Assembly (NCBI GenBank): GCA_021779775.1
Contig: JAJYAB010000147.1
Span: 1-5,413, forward strand
Length of the DNA: 5,413 bases
Reading direction: 5' to 3'
Source: Actinomycetes bacterium
GTDB taxonomy: Bacteria > Actinomycetota > Acidimicrobiia > Acidimicrobiales > UBA8190
The number at the start of each line of letters is the position of its first letter. Position 1 is the first letter of the stretch. Positions 4,988 to 5,413 of this stretch are shown here, one piece after another. The notes beneath the pieces were generated by a model. That model ran no database searches and was not told where the DNA came from. It was given only the letters and a program-made list of their open reading frames with translations. The translations under genes were made by a program, and so were the position numbers.

Positions 4988-5413
4988 ATGGTCGAACCGT
5001 GGCTGCACCCCGGTTGGAGGGGACGGTGCGCGGTCCTGGCACACCGTGGCGGGATGGGGCCGTCGCGTGAGAACACCCTGGAGGCCTTCTCCGCAGCCCG
5101 CCGGGCGGGCGCCGACGGCGTCGAGCTGGATGTGCGCCGGTGCGCCGACGGCAGCCTGGTGGTCGTGCACGACGCCGTGGTACCCGGTGTAGGCCCGGTC
5201 CATGCGTGCCGCCGCGAGGATCTTCCGGATTGGGTGCCGTCGCTCACCGAGGCGCTCGACGTGTCGCGGGGCATGGTCGTCGATATCGAGGTCAAGAGCT
5301 CGCCGTTCGAGGCGGGGCACGACCCCGACCAGCGGGCGGCCTCCGGCGTGGCGGAGCTGCTGGCTGGCCGCGCCGGCGAGGAGCGGCTGGTGGTGTCGTG
5401 CTTCTGGCCGCAG
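4988..5413 (+). CDS. Glycerophosphodiester phosphodiesterase, N-terminal part (3' end outside window)
   Basis: The 142 visible codons encode the first half of a GDPD domain. This enzyme hydrolyses glycerophosphodiesters from phospholipid turnover to glycerol-3-phosphate and an alcohol. Family residues are in place: H19-R20 in LAHRGG, E28-N29-T30 with AF, E46 and D48 in GADGVELDV, H61-D62 in VVVHD, and E101 and K103 in VVDIEVK, with the TIM-barrel strands in the expected order. There is no signal peptide or membrane segment, so it is probably cytoplasmic. The ATG at 4988-4990 follows AAAGGTGGAG (4974-4983), a good ribosome site. The segment between VVHD and DIE is shorter than in many family members. 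The gene is divergent from WhiB across 221 bp. The frame is open at the window end. Confidence 0.93.
   Translation, partial: MVEPWLHPGWRGRCAVLAHRGGMGPSRENTLEAFSAARRAGADGVELDVRRCADGSLVVVHDAVVPGVGPVHACRREDLPDWVPSLTEALDVSRGMVVDIEVKSSPFEAGHDPDQRAASGVAELLAGRAGEERLVVSCFWPQ

Noticed and set aside
4421..5320. Minus-strand 299-residue frame across the WhiB/phosphodiesterase gap
   Set aside because: It runs antisense to a clear GDPD domain and out of frame with WhiB, through the promoter region, with no domain similarity.

Overview
The window looks like chromosomal DNA from a high-GC actinomycete. The strongest taxonomic marker is a complete WhiB-family protein, a family confined to Actinomycetota and their phages. 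Its sequence style suggests a lineage such as Acidimicrobiia, but that last step is inference from memory of the family. No tRNA, rRNA, insertion sequence, integrase or CRISPR array is visible.

Layout. (1) 1-135, plus strand: the last 44 codons of a sensor histidine kinase. (2) 196-918, minus strand: an OmpR/PhoB-type response regulator, convergent with that kinase. (3) 1205-4096, minus strand: a 963-residue membrane hybrid histidine kinase (TM, CHASE3-like sensor, TM, HAMP, two PAS domains, HisKA, HATPase, C-terminal receiver). (4) 4476-4766, minus strand: a four-cysteine WhiB1-like iron-sulfur regulator. (5) 4988-5413, plus strand: the N-terminal part of a cytoplasmic glycerophosphodiester phosphodiesterase, divergent from the WhiB gene and cut by the window edge.

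How the genes may work together. The hybrid kinase and the DNA-binding regulator lie in the same orientation with a 286-nt gap and are the obvious candidate partners in one phosphorelay. No Hpt domain is present in the window, so the route from the kinase's own receiver to the regulator is open. The WhiB gene has a strong GGAGGAGG ribosome site, a GTG start, and a perfect CRP-type palindrome (TGTGA-N6-TCACA) that contains a TATAAT on the WhiB strand. This recalls the known CRP control of whiB1 in Mycobacterium tuberculosis.

The most unusual feature is structural. The gaps beyond the stop codons of the partial kinase, the hybrid kinase and the WhiB gene each hold a different short tandem repeat (periods 21, about 22 and 17 bp). 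In gene-sense orientation every unit carries CTGAC, that is, an embedded TGA. In two of the three arrays the gene's own stop codon lies inside the first unit. I do not recognise this as a described element. It could be a termination or 3'-UTR module, a translational safety device, or products of replication slippage at gene ends.
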